DNA of 64,000 nucleotides from Flavobacteriales bacterium (GTDB lineage Bacteria; Bacteroidota; Bacteroidia; Flavobacteriales_D; Parvicellaceae): NCBI GenBank assembly GCA_018401455.1, contig JAGYKU010000007.1, positions 1 to 64,000 of the forward strand, read 5' to 3'. Shown piece by piece: positions 1 to 11,340 of this stretch (position 1 is its first letter; each line of letters starts with the position of its first letter). The notes under the pieces were generated by a model. It saw only the letters and a program-made list of their open reading frames with translations, ran no database searches and was not told where the DNA came from. The position numbers and the translations under genes were made by a program.

Positions 1-100
1 TTTTTTCATAATGCTTATTCACGGGTTCTTCTTGTGCATAAGAAACACTCGAAAAACTCGACATACCAATAAAAAACACTATGACCATCCAATATTTCAT
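1..100 (-). CDS. Partial secreted protein (N-terminus only; runs off window start)
   Basis: Minus-strand ATG at 100: MKYWMVIVFFIGMSSFSSVSYAQEEPVNKHYEK..., signal peptide-like. Confidence 0.5.
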   Translation of the reverse strand, partial: MKYWMVIVFFIGMSSFSSVSYAQEEPVNKHYEK

Positions 101-244
101 TTTGAATTAATTTTTAAATAATAACAGTAAATTTAAAGAAAATCATTAACTTTACAAGTGAAAATCACTTTTTTGTTGAAACTTGAATATCATTTGTTTA
201 TTATTTTACGTTTTAATATCGTATAATATTAAAAACACAAATAC

Positions 245-673
245 ATGAAAAGTACAAGTATATTTTTAAGTTTGGTTATTTTGTTATTGCTGCTTTCAGG
301 GTGCAATAGAAATAGAAATCAAATGCCTTATGCGCCTGTTGATTTATACATCAACACATCTTTGCCTGCCTATTCGAATTTGAATATTATTGGAGGTTGG
401 GTATATGCTACAGGTGGAAACAACGGAATTATTTTGTATAGACAAACGTATGATAAAATAAACGCATACGAAAGAAGATGTACTTACAATGTAGAACAAG
501 CTTGCGGAGCAGGCGTAGTTGACAGCACAGGGTTTACAATTAATTGTGATTGTGACGGCACCAAATATCATATTTTTGATGGATCAGTTATTGAAGGGCC
601 GGCCACTTTTGCTTTATATCAATACAATACAACTTTTAACCCAGATAACAATCAATTGCATGTTTACAATTAG
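245..673 (+). CDS. Lipoprotein resembling Rieske-fold proteins, without canonical ligand histidines
   Basis: Signal peptide with lipobox LLSGC; CTYNVEQACGAG and CDCDGTKYHIFDGSVIEGPA resemble Rieske-like segments. Confidence 0.7.
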   Translation: MKSTSIFLSLVILLLLLSGCNRNRNQMPYAPVDLYINTSLPAYSNLNIIGGWVYATGGNNGIILYRQTYDKINAYERRCTYNVEQACGAGVVDSTGFTINCDCDGTKYHIFDGSVIEGPATFALYQYNTTFNPDNNQLHVYN

Positions 674-1274
674 ACGTTTTTCAATACTTTTAGGATTCCT
701 TTTTCTCAGTTTTACCATATCATGGTCTCAACACGACAGATACAAAACAGATAGTTTATCCAAGTTTAATCGAAGTTTTGGTTATGGGATAAGTAATTTA
801 TTAGAGGGAATTACAATGAGCAACGCTTATAGACCTCAAGTGTATTTTGATTATGCGCAATATTCAAGTAAAAAGTTTTTTTATAGAGCAAGCATTTCTT
901 TCAATTATAGCAGAAGCCCTCAAGGAAATTTGACACAGCACGACTTTATTCCTTTTAATTTTACCATTGGAGTTGAAAAGCATTTTTATAAAAACAATTT
1001 TTATTTTTTAGTAGGCGGTGATTTATTTTATTCCATGTCTTTGAGAAAAGTTAGGCTGAGTCCCTTTCAAGGAGATGATTACGGTGTGGGAATTGCGCCT
1101 TATGTTGGTGCGGGATATGCTTTGAAAGAGAATCTCTCACTGTTTATGCAATACGAAGCTGGATTTGGTTATTTTAGAGACTTTGTTGGAATAGGTAATA
1201 TTACAAGACAAACAGCAGTTTTGAGGTTTGCTCCGCTTAGAAATATAAGCCTTGGTTTGAGACATTTTTTTTGA
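660..1274 (+). CDS. Putative outer-membrane beta-barrel protein
   Basis: ATG at 660 (MFTIRRFSILLGFLFLSFTISWSQ...) overlaps the upstream stop; signal peptide, aromatic alternating strands, terminal LRHFF. Confidence 0.6.
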   Translation: MFTIRRFSILLGFLFLSFTISWSQHDRYKTDSLSKFNRSFGYGISNLLEGITMSNAYRPQVYFDYAQYSSKKFFYRASISFNYSRSPQGNLTQHDFIPFNFTIGVEKHFYKNNFYFLVGGDLFYSMSLRKVRLSPFQGDDYGVGIAPYVGAGYALKENLSLFMQYEAGFGYFRDFVGIGNITRQTAVLRFAPLRNISLGLRHFF

Positions 1275-1395
1275 GCATAGATAATATTATACTTTTTTTC
1301 TCAGAATTTTCAAATTTTTCTTCTTTTCGAGTTTATTTTTTTGTAATTTTGATGTTACTACACACGCTGCTTTTATTAACAAATACAAAAAAACA

Positions 1396-2148
1396 ATGAA
1401 AAAAGTAGCCGCACATTATTTCAAACATCCATCTGTATGGACTTATATTGCTATTGGAATAGCAGTAGGGTTTATCTCTTTTAAGTTCAACTTCATTCAA
1501 GAACATTGGTATGTTTTGTTTGCTCCAGTAATTATCGCACCATTTTTTGAGTGGTTTGCCCATAAGTACATCCTTCATGCCCAAATTGGTAATGTAAAAG
1601 AAGTTCCAATTCAAAAAGAACTCAAAAAAGGAGATTGGCTTGATGCTGAAATGTTTGGTGAACCCAAAAAAATGCAAGTCCTAAAGATTGACGAAAACAA
1701 AAACACGATGCTCATTGGCTATGGATGGGCAAGAAACATGAAAGCTCTAAGGGAGTTTATGAATGTATTACATTACGGACACCATGAAGACCCTAATCAT
1801 GTACCGCTAATTTTTGCGCCTATTTTGTCGGTGATTATATTGTTTGTTGCCTTATTTGGATTGGCACTATTGCTTACCTTCAATTTGAGCATAGCAACAG
1901 TTTTTTTGTTGGGTGTAATTGTTTATTATTTACATTACGAATGGATGCATTTAGGACATCACATTCCAGGATATAAACACATTTTTCCGTGGAGTAATAA
2001 ACTCAAAACGGCTCATCAATTACATCATTACAGAAATGAAAATTATTGGTGGGGCATTACCACAATATTGGCGACAAAATTTTGGGAACATACAAGAGCC
2101 ACAAGGATGCCTATGAGTAAGTCGATTAAGAATATTAATTATAAGTAA
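1396..2148 (+). CDS. Fatty acid hydroxylase / sterol desaturase-family membrane protein
   Basis: His-rich motifs HKYILH, HYGHHEDPNH, HYEWMHLGHH, HQLHHYRNENYWWG with TM segments. Confidence 0.8.
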   Translation: MKKVAAHYFKHPSVWTYIAIGIAVGFISFKFNFIQEHWYVLFAPVIIAPFFEWFAHKYILHAQIGNVKEVPIQKELKKGDWLDAEMFGEPKKMQVLKIDENKNTMLIGYGWARNMKALREFMNVLHYGHHEDPNHVPLIFAPILSVIILFVALFGLALLLTFNLSIATVFLLGVIVYYLHYEWMHLGHHIPGYKHIFPWSNKLKTAHQLHHYRNENYWWGITTILATKFWEHTRATRMPMSKSIKNINYK

Positions 2149-2233
2149 AAAAATTAAAACACTTTAATTTTTTTATTTGTAATTAAATATTTTTCTTATG
2201 TTTGTGTAATTATTAACTAAAAACTTATAAACT

Positions 2234-2599
2234 ATGGAAATTTTACTTATTATTATTTATTTGGCAATAATTGTTGTTGTTATTGCCGGTTTTTGGAAAG
2301 TATTTAGCAAAGCAGGAAACCATGATGGGCTGCAATTGTGCCTATCTATAATTTAATTGTGATGGTTGAGATTTCAAAAACCTATGTGGTGGGTTGTTTT
2401 ATTTTTTATTCCATTAATCACTACATTGCGCTATTTGTAATCAATATCGAAATAGCAAAAAGTTTGCAAAGAAACTGGTTTTGGTGTTGAATGGCTTTTA
2501 TTAGCACCAATATTTTGGCCTATTCTTGGATTTGAGATGCCCATTATAGAAGATGGGGCAAGTATGGATATGTCAGATCCTGACATTTTAGATTCATAG
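2234..2599 (+). pseudogene. Small membrane protein, DUF5684-like, frameshifted
   Basis: MEILLIIIYLAIIVVVIAGFWKVFSKAG... then frame changes; later frames give IVMVEISK..MWW and PIFWPILGFE. Confidence 0.4.
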
Positions 2600-2725
2600 A
2601 AAATTCTTTAAAGTTTAAAATGGACTGTTAGAAAATGACATTCTTTTTTTTGAATTCAAATTTCAAATAACATATCTCTTTTTCATCTGTTTACCTATCT
2701 TTGTATATTAAAAATCAAGAAAACA

Positions 2726-3253
2726 ATGGTTCACAAATCATCAACAATATTGGCGCTTTATTTTTTGTCATTTTTATCAGTGGGTGTAAAAATGAAGAAG
2801 ATAGAACTCAGGCAAGTTTCATACAACCAACTAATAAACATTGAAAATCAAGTTCTGATATTTTATTAGACTCCCAGCAGACGCCAATCCCGGAGATGTA
2901 ATCATAAGCGACACCTACGACACAGACAATCTTAGTGATGGCGATTATCAATTCTTTTACCCTGATAGTACCATCAAAGTAATGGGAACAATAGTTAATG
3001 GCAAAAGAGAAGGCGTTTGGACGGCTTACCATCCCAATGGAATTTTACAGTGAAATGAATACCTCAAACGGTGTTTTAAAACGGAAAATGTATGGCAAAA
3101 CTCCTAATGGACAAATGCTATATTGGTTATTACTTCAATGAGTACGATGGACAATGGTTGTATTTCAATAACCAAGGAGAGATTGAAAAAGAAGTTTACT
3201 ACAATAAAGGCAAAGTTTCCAAAGTGGTAGAAGGTGAAGAACTACCAAAATAA
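2726..3253 (+). pseudogene. MORN/YwqK-like repeat protein, frameshifted
   Basis: DGDYQFFYPDSTIKVMGTIVNGKREGVWTAYHPNGILQ motif with several frame changes. Confidence 0.5.
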
Positions 3254-3278
3254 AACTATAAATCCATCAACTCAAATC

Positions 3279-4539
3279 AACACATACCGCTAGCAGAAAG
3301 GGATGCGTCCTATTACATTGGACGATTGCTATCGACAAGCAGTGACTAATAGGAAAAGGAAACCATTGAGAAATGCTATTGAGTCTGGTTCGATTCCTCT
3401 ATGATATTGTGGGGACCTCCTGGAGTAGGTAAAACTACATTGGCTCATATTATTACCCAAACACTCAACAGAACATTTTTTAATCTATCGCCTATTAATT
3501 TGGGGTGAAGGATATTCTGAGAAGTTATCGAAAAAGTGAAAAGAGAAGGCATGTTTGGCAGTGGAAATGCAGTTTTATTTATTGATGAAATTCATAGATT
3601 TAGCAAATCACAACAAGATGCATTGTTGGGTGCGGTAGAAAAAGGAATCATTACACTAATTGGTGCCACCACAGAAAACCCATCTTTTGAAGTGATTTCT
3701 GCACTTTGTCGAGAAGTCAAGTTTTTGCTTTGGAACATCACACCAAAGAAGATTTGATAGCGCTAATAGATAAGTCCATTCAAAAGATGCTTATTTAAGT
3801 GCTAAAAAGTGAAAGTTCAGGAATACGATGCCCTCATTCATTTATCTGGTGGTGATGCTAGAAAATTACAATATTCTCGAAATTTCTGTTCACCTTACCT
3901 TCAGGAGAGAACACGTGATTACAGATGAATTTGTATTTCAAAAATATTACGCAAAACCCTGCTAGATACGACAAAAGTGGAGAGCAACATTACGATATCA
4001 TCAGTGCCTTTATAAAGTCCATAAGAGGAAGTGATCCGGAATGGTGCGGTCTATTGATGGCGAGAATGATAGAAGGAGGCGAAGACCCCAAATTTATCGC
4101 AAGAAGAATGCTCATTTTGGCTTCAGAAGATATTGGGAATGCCAATCCCACCGCTTTGATTATGGCAAATACTTGTTTTGATGCCGTGAGTGTAAATTGG
4201 CTGGCCAGAAAGTAGAATTATTTTATCACAATGCGCTATTTATTTATTACATCTGCCAGCAACGCCAGTTATGTTGCCATAAATGAAGCCCAAGAAATGG
4301 TAAGACAAACTGGAGATTTAAGTGTTCCGATTCTGAGAAACGCCCCCACCAAATTGATGAAAGAATTGGCTACGGAAAGAATATGTTTATTCACATCAAA
4401 CCCTGAAAACGAGTTGCATAAACAGGAGTTTCTACCCAAAGAAATCAGCAATACTGCCTTACAAACCCTCCTCAACCAAAGAGAGGAAGAACTAAAAAGA
4501 TTTTTAGCACAGGTTTGGAAAGGAAAATATGGGTATTAA
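3279..4539 (+). pseudogene. rarA: Replication-associated recombination protein A (RarA/MgsA AAA ATPase), frameshifted as given
   Basis: Walker A region [58 protein letters not shown]-terminal [40 protein letters not shown] spread over several frames. Confidence 0.8.
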
Positions 4540-4627
4540 TTACTTTTTATCTTAATTTATCAATAGGTTTCTTTAGTTGGTCGAAAAAGAAAGTCTTTAT
4601 AACCCTTTTTAATATAATTTTGATAAA

Positions 4628-7600
4628 ATGATTTTTTTCAAAGATAATATTGTCTTTAGCATTAATTGTAAATATCATGTTTTAAATTCTTTTTTTAAGA
4701 CATTTATTTTATTATTATTTTCTGTTAACTTTTTAAGTATTCTTAACGCTCAAGTGGTTCAGTTAGGAACAGGGACTGCTCAAACATCTGCTACTCAGTC
4801 TTCTCCTGTGAATATTTATTATAGAAGGTTTGTTTCTCAATTCGTTTATACATCTAATGAAATATCTGCAGCAGGAGGAATTGCTGGCGTAATTGAACAA
4901 ATGGGGTTTTTTGTAACAGAATCACCTCTTTATGGAATACCCGATTATACTATCAAACTTAAGCATGTCAACAATCCTAATGTAGCCAACAATTTAGGTA
5001 ACACAGGTTGGACTATCGTAAAAAATGCCTTTACATATAATCCTACTTCAGGAGGTTATGATATGATTGAATTTGATACACCATTTAATTGGAATGGAAC
5101 GAGCAATATCGGAGTTGAAATTTGTTGTTCACAAGTGCAGCCTACGTGGAATGCTTCTGGAAGATGCAGAATTTACAATGCCAATAATGGATACAGATAT
5201 TCTTGGACTGATGCTGGAGGAACTTCTTGTGGTCTTACACCAGGAACAAGAAATGCTAATAAACCTCAATGTCAGTTGGTTATAGGTGGAGATACAGAAT
5301 GGACCGGAGTTATTGATACAGATTGGGCTAATCCAGGAAATTGGACTAGAGGAGTTCCAAATGAGTTTATGGACGCGAATATTCCTGAACTTGTGCCCAA
5401 TTTTCCAGTGTTGACATCAAATGGTGTTTGTAAAAGTTTAAATATCAATGCTAATGCTTCTGTAACAATTGATGGGGCAAACGAATTGTCTGTTTACCAA
5501 AATTGGAACAATCAAGGTGTTTTTGTAGCTAATCAATCTACAGTTAATTTTTTAGGGGAGAATCTTGCAACTATAAACGCTCTAAACCCTCAAAGTTTTT
5601 ACAATATTAGAGTATTGAATTTGTCTGGGGTTAGTTTTAATAGTGGCACCTTTAATATTATAAACAATTTTTATCCAGAAGGAGGAAGTGTTACAACCAA
5701 CAATAGAATTACATTAGTTTCTGATGTAAATGGCACTGCAAGAATTACCGAAATTCTGAATAATCATTTTATAACAGTTTCTTTGAATGGAGGTTGGGGT
5801 GATTTTGTAACTTGGACCTTAACAGATGGAAATAATAATTCCATTTTGAATGGAGGAACTTATGGAAACTCTACTTCAGATATTCAAACAACAGTTTCAA
5901 CTACTCCACCTTATACATTTCAAATAAATGTTGGCAATAATGGTTTTTGCGACAACGATATTAATTATAGCGTAAATATAAATGGAAATAACCTGATTTC
6001 TGGAAGTACAAACGCATACCATTGCGGAGGATCCTCAGGCCCAATTGTGGCAAATCCGACTATTAGCAATCCTTTTATAGGCGACATAACACTTCAAAGA
6101 TATTTATCCCTATCTAACGATGGCTGGAGAGAACTCACAAGTCCAATTACCAATCAAACACTATCCAATTGGCAAAGTAACGGGGTGATAATGACAAATT
6201 TCACTGGCTCAAATTTCCCTAATTTTGGTTGGACTTCTGTTTATGCCTACAATGAAAGTAATGCAGACGGAATTAAAGAAAACGGCTGGGTTGAAGCTAC
6301 TGATATTTCTAATCCTCTTTCTCCTTTTTCAGCACATCGAATTTACATTGGAACGGGAGTTCAAAATCTTAGTTCTACTGGTGAATTTAATGTTGGAGAT
6401 GTGAATTATAATCTTGGTTTTGAAAATATTTTACCCTCTGAATTAGCAGCAAATATCGATCAAAAAGGATGGAACTTAATAGGAAATCCATATCCTTGCA
6501 CTATAGATTGGGATAATATTCCAGCAGCTTCGAAAGCTAATATAGATGATGCAATTTGGATTTGGTCTGGAGAAGCAGGAAATTACGGAATGTACGTTGG
6601 TGGAGCCGGGATAGGCACAAATGATGTTTCCAATTTAATCGCAAGTTCTCAAGGATTTTGGGTGCACGCTAATAACAATAACCCTTCTCTTTTGATTCAA
6701 GAAAGAAACAAAGTAGATGTAGATAAATCATTTGTGAAGAACAATAATGACATTCAGTTCTTTTCATTAAAACTTTCAAACAATTTCAATTCATTTACAG
6801 ATGAAATAGCAGTAACTTTTGGCGATAATTATACTCAAGATTTGGACGATTACGATGGTTTAAAATTATTTAGTCCTTTGAATAATGCTCCTAGTATGTA
6901 TATGATTACATCTAATGAAAATGTTGCTATAAATGCAGTTAATTTTAGCGAAGAATTACATATTCCTATTGTGGCAAAAGTAAATCAACAACAAGACTAT
7001 ATACTTTCTGTAAATCATTTTGAATACACAGCATATAATTGTTTGATTTTGGAAGACTTAAACAATAATGTAAATTATGTTATAGATTCAACCTTTCAAG
7101 AAAATTTTACTTTGTTAGCCAACCAAACTTCTCCCAGATTTGTGCTCCATATCTATCCAAAAATTTCTGTAGAGTTCACCATTCCTAGTTGTGAAAACAC
7201 AAATGATGGAGCAATAACAATTACTAGCGCTGGAGTTCCACCTTATTTATTTGAGTTGTATGATGGTGATAATAATTTTTTCAGTCAGCATACTTTTGAT
7301 AGCATTCCTTACAAAATCGAAAATTTACCTGGTGATTTTTACAAACTTACCAATGTAAACAATAATTATTGCTCATCTAACGGAATAAATATTGACATAA
7401 ATCCTTTACCTTTCGAAATAATTACCACCACCACTCAACAACCCTCTTGTGGAACTTGTGATGATGGAGAAATAACTTTAGGATTTGAAAATGGAACTGC
7501 TCCATATACGGTGTATTTAAATAGTAATGAAGTGTCTGCCCTAAATGATTTAACTCCAGGGATGTATGATATTGTAGTTTATGACTCTAATGGCTGTGAG

Positions 7601-7876
7601 TCTAATACTTCTGTAGAACTTATGTCAAATTCAGCATTAAGCATAGAAGAAGAGAATATAGACTTCAATATTTTTCCAAATCCTGTTGATGATGTTCTTA
7701 ATATAGTTACAAGAAAAACAAATACAGAAATAACTATAACGGATATTTTGGGACATATTATTTTTCAAGAAAAAGTAATTGATCATACAACAGTAATCAA
7801 CATACAAGATTGGTCAGCAGGCACTTATTTTATTTCTTTAAATGGAGTAGGAATAAAAAAATTCGTCAAGCAATAA
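4628..7876 (+). CDS. Large secreted protein with T9SS type A sorting domain
   Basis: Intact 1082-aa ORF; C-terminus NIFPNPVDDVLNIVTRKTNTEITITDILGHIIFQE...WSAGTYFISLNGVGIKKFVKQ; SprB-like segments CENTNDGAITITSAGVPPY. Confidence 0.85.
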   Translation: MIFFKDNIVFSINCKYHVLNSFFKTFILLLFSVNFLSILNAQVVQLGTGTAQTSATQSSPVNIYYRRFVSQFVYTSNEISAAGGIAGVIEQMGFFVTESPLYGIPDYTIKLKHVNNPNVANNLGNTGWTIVKNAFTYNPTSGGYDMIEFDTPFNWNGTSNIGVEICCSQVQPTWNASGRCRIYNANNGYRYSWTDAGGTSCGLTPGTRNANKPQCQLVIGGDTEWTGVIDTDWANPGNWTRGVPNEFMDANIPELVPNFPVLTSNGVCKSLNINANASVTIDGANELSVYQNWNNQGVFVANQSTVNFLGENLATINALNPQSFYNIRVLNLSGVSFNSGTFNIINNFYPEGGSVTTNNRITLVSDVNGTARITEILNNHFITVSLNGGWGDFVTWTLTDGNNNSILNGGTYGNSTSDIQTTVSTTPPYTFQINVGNNGFCDNDINYSVNINGNNLISGSTNAYHCGGSSGPIVANPTISNPFIGDITLQRYLSLSNDGWRELTSPITNQTLSNWQSNGVIMTNFTGSNFPNFGWTSVYAYNESNADGIKENGWVEATDISNPLSPFSAHRIYIGTGVQNLSSTGEFNVGDVNYNLGFENILPSELAANIDQKGWNLIGNPYPCTIDWDNIPAASKANIDDAIWIWSGEAGNYGMYVGGAGIGTNDVSNLIASSQGFWVHANNNNPSLLIQERNKVDVDKSFVKNNNDIQFFSLKLSNNFNSFTDEIAVTFGDNYTQDLDDYDGLKLFSPLNNAPSMYMITSNENVAINAVNFSEELHIPIVAKVNQQQDYILSVNHFEYTAYNCLILEDLNNNVNYVIDSTFQENFTLLANQTSPRFVLHIYPKISVEFTIPSCENTNDGAITITSAGVPPYLFELYDGDNNFFSQHTFDSIPYKIENLPGDFYKLTNVNNNYCSSNGINIDINPLPFEIITTTTQQPSCGTCDDGEITLGFENGTAPYTVYLNSNEVSALNDLTPGMYDIVVYDSNGCESNTSVELMSNSALSIEEENIDFNIFPNPVDDVLNIVTRKTNTEITITDILGHIIFQEKVIDHTTVINIQDWSAGTYFISLNGVGIKKFVKQ

Positions 7877-7887
7877 TTGTAAAACAA

Positions 7888-8155
7888 TTACAAACCTTTC
7901 AATTCAAACAATTTTGCTACGTATTTACCTACAATGTCAAATTCTAGGTTTACTTTAGTGCCAACTTCAAAGTTTTTGAACCCTGTGTTTTCATATGTGT
8001 AAGGGATAATACTCACGCTGAAAGTATTTGTACCAGAATTTACCACCGTAAGGCTCACGCCATTGATGGTAATAGAACCTTTTTCTACAGTAATATTGGA
8101 TGAAGGTTTATATTCAAAATAAAAATCCCAACTACCATCTTTAAAATCAATTTGA
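7888..8155 (-). pseudogene. ribE: Clean 3' fragment of riboflavin synthase (duplicate of part of the next feature)
   Basis: Minus-strand reading QIDFKDGSWDFYFEYKPSSNITVEKGSITING...GTKVNLEFDIVGKYVAKLFELKGL*; no N-terminal half. Confidence 0.65.
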
Positions 8156-8721
8156 GGTATTAATACCTACCTTAACTTACGAATATTTGAGAAACTCTAT
8201 TTACATTCTGATTTTCTTACGCCTATGATTGATTTTATCTTTAGGGGCTTTCAATAGAGGTTATTGGTGGGTCACGAAAAAGATAGACATATTGTAAACG
8301 GAGGTGATTGGCCTTGTTGAGGTTTGGAATTGGAGGTTACGTTCACGATAAAATTGGAATTTATTTGGTGGTCATTGCTATTCCATTTTTCGTGTTGCTC
8401 CAGGTTATTATGACGATGAAAAAGGCGAGTATAATTTATTAATCAAGAGCAAGAAATTGGAGGACATACTTTTGACCAAGTTTTCATCAGGTGCTGGATT
8501 TAAATAACGTATTTATTAGAAATTCCTTTTTATACGATTTTGTTTCTGATGATTTGACGGAAAATATATACAAGAACATTAACTTGGGATATTATGGGAA
8601 TGTATCGATTATGAGAGACGATAGGTTTGAATTTTTGCTAATTATGTGCTTTCTCCAGGAAGAGAAGACATCAGTATAACAAAGTTTAGATAGACTTTCA
8701 ATTCTCTTAAAAGATAGGTTT

Positions 8722-9304
8722 TGCAAACCCTTCAACTCAAACAATTTTGTTAATGTATTTACCTACAATGTCAAACTCCAGGTTTACTTTAGTGCCAACT
8801 TCAAAGTTTTTTGAACCCTGTGTTTTCATAGGTATAAGGAACAGATACTTACACTGAATGTATTTCTTCCAGAATTTACTACCGTAAGACCTACACCATT
8901 GATGGTAATAGAACCTTTTCAACAGTAATATTGGAGGAAGGCTCATTCAAAATAGAAGTCCCAACTACCATCTTTAAAATCAATTTGTGTGTGCAAGTAG
9001 CAATTTGATCCACGTGTCCCCTGGAACAATATGCCCGTCCACCTTGCACCAATTTGAGTACATCTTTCTAGATTTATTTCACTTCCAAGAATCAAATCAG
9101 ACATATTGCGCGCTTTGATTGTTTGTCTATTGCTGTGACAGTATATTCATTTCCTCTCACAACTGTAAGACAAACGCCATTGTGTGCAACACTTTGGTCG
9201 ATTTTTAATCTATTGGTTATATTAGATTCAAAAGTAAAATGAAAATTGCGCCTTCTTTTCAATTTTCTTGACTTGCTAAGGTTTCAGTGATGCCTGTAAA
9301 ACAT
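8722..9304 (-). pseudogene. ribE: Riboflavin synthase alpha chain, frameshifted as given
   Basis: Minus-strand pieces MFTGITETL, NGVCLTVVRGNEYTVTAI, GHVDQIA, EVGTKVNLEFDIVGKYINKIV in different frames. Confidence 0.7.
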
Positions 9305-9392
9305 AAGTTGATTGTCTTAATTCTAAGTTCAAAGCAAAGTTAGGGATGACATTTAAAGATATTCAAACAGATATTCTAAAAAGATTACAGAT

Positions 9393-11081
9393 TTATCTAA
9401 CGATAGCAATTTGTTTAGTAAATGTAATGTGTTCAGATTCACCTTTTAAGGATATGATTCCAGACTCAAGATGAGTTAAATCAATGATCTTTTGATTTTC
9501 AAAATAGGGAAACTTGTGCTCCAGAAATATTATAAATATAAACGGACTTTAAATTCAAATTTTCTAATTTATATTTAAATTCCAGAAGTTGGATTGGGAT
9601 AAACCGAAAACAAATGACTGTTTTCTAAAACACTATTGGAAGTATCTTCTTGAAATCTCGATTTCAAAACACTTGCGCTAGTGTCTGAAACTAAATCTTG
9701 ATAAGTGATAATGAATCAAACACGCTGTGGTGTCAACATTGGGAACATTCCACACATAAAAAGTATCCAAAACATTGGTGGCAATAGCATTAAAAGTAGC
9801 CCCATTGTCCATAGACAAAAAGACGTCCACTCCAGAAAAACACTTGTTTAGTCCAATTGATTTCGAAATCTGAACCACCTACAAGAATTTCTCCGCCATT
9901 GGGGTTTACCAAAACCAAATCTATAGGATTGATGGTAAAGAGCAGCATCGTTGGAGTCTTGAATATTAGTGTTCTGAAGCAAACATTTATTTTAGCATTT
10001 GTGGTACCAATATTGGGAACTTCCCAAAATAACTTCCTGTATTTTCTACAGCAACAAATGAAGGGTCAAAAGTCCCATTATCTTGAAAGGATATTTCTAC
10101 AGAATCAATATGACTATTGTTTTGAGTGTCCCAAGTAATTTCAAAAGAGTCAAAACCTTGTAGTACTTCCTCCACCATTAGGATCAATAAAGTAATTTGA
10201 GTAAGGTCTAAATGGAAAAATTAGCATCACTTATGTTCAAGCAGTGATACCATCTAAGTTAATCTAACTTGCATGTACTAGATAAAAAAGATTGGAACTG
10301 ACCAATTGAAAGAAGTGCCTGTCGCTCCTGAAGTTATTAATGTCCAGTTGTTCCCCATCTATAGAGTAGAAGATATCTAAAGTTGATTAACCGTACCTGC
10401 AACGCTCCATTGTATGTTATTTACCTCATATTTATCATTTTCGCCACCATTTGGCTGAATAATATTCACCACGCCTGCTCACACCATTAATTGTAGTTAG
10501 TATTACTTTGATCTACAGCATTATTGTCCGTAAGTTTTGCACAAATGGTTAGAACTTACGTTTGGAACAGTCCAATTACATGAACCAGAGAAAGCATGAT
10601 AATTACGGTATACAATGTCCAATTGGCTCCATTATCATTGAATAATAAAATGAAAGACTCTACAGTGACCTCCAGTTGTCCAAGTAACTGTTTGTGTAGA
10701 ACCTCCTGAATAGACCTCTCCTCCATTAGGACTTGTAATTGTAACAGAATTATTTGGAAAATTTTATAGAAAAACACCATCACTTTCTAATTTTCTGAAT
10801 ATTTCCATCGGTAAGTCTTATTAAATATACGTTAGTATTAGGACCAACCACACAAAACTTCCAGCACTGGGATCTATTCCATTGTTAGAAATGTCCAATT
10901 GACACCATTGTCAACAGTATAATACAAATCAAGTAAACCCAAAGTCCTGTGGTATCTATGTAATGTTGTAAGAAGTATTGGCATCGATAAATTCCTCCTC
11001 CGTTTGAGCAGTAATGGTAATGGATTGCCCCCAAAAAGATAAAGAGGTAAAAAGTAGGACTAGGAAGGTAATAAATTTCAT
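9393..11081 (-). pseudogene. T9SS-sorted secreted repeat protein, frameshifted
   Basis: N-terminus MKFITFLVLLFTSLSFWGQSITITAQTEEEFIDANTSYNI; repeats like NG..W; C-terminal VYPNPTSG and KQIAIVR*. Confidence 0.6.
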
Positions 11082-11340
11082 ATTTTAAAATTTGTAGTAG
11101 CGTACCAAGGTAAACATTTTATTGAAAACTAAAAACTTCATTTCAAAGAGGTTTTTAGTATTTAATAAAGAGATAAATATGGGGATAAATAGATTATTTT
11201 TTGATAAATTTAAATACTGAATAGAACTGTCATTTGTTCATTTAAGATAAAATAGAGCCTGCATCTAAATTATCACTAAAAATAGAACCCCAGTATATTT
11301 TTTTGTTGTAAAACTATTTGCCCAAAGCTAGGAAATTATT

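Noticed and set aside
519-659. Upstream extension of the 519-1274 ORF
   Set aside because: The in-frame ATG at 660 starts a clear signal peptide; the extension overlaps the lipoprotein CDS.
2726-3253. YwqK/MORN protein as an antitoxin of a toxin-antitoxin system
   Set aside because: The 'antitoxin' label is annotation tradition for this repeat family; no adjacent toxin is visible.
5067-5285. 72-aa ORF inside the large T9SS protein gene
   Set aside because: Alternate frame of an intact 1082-aa ORF.
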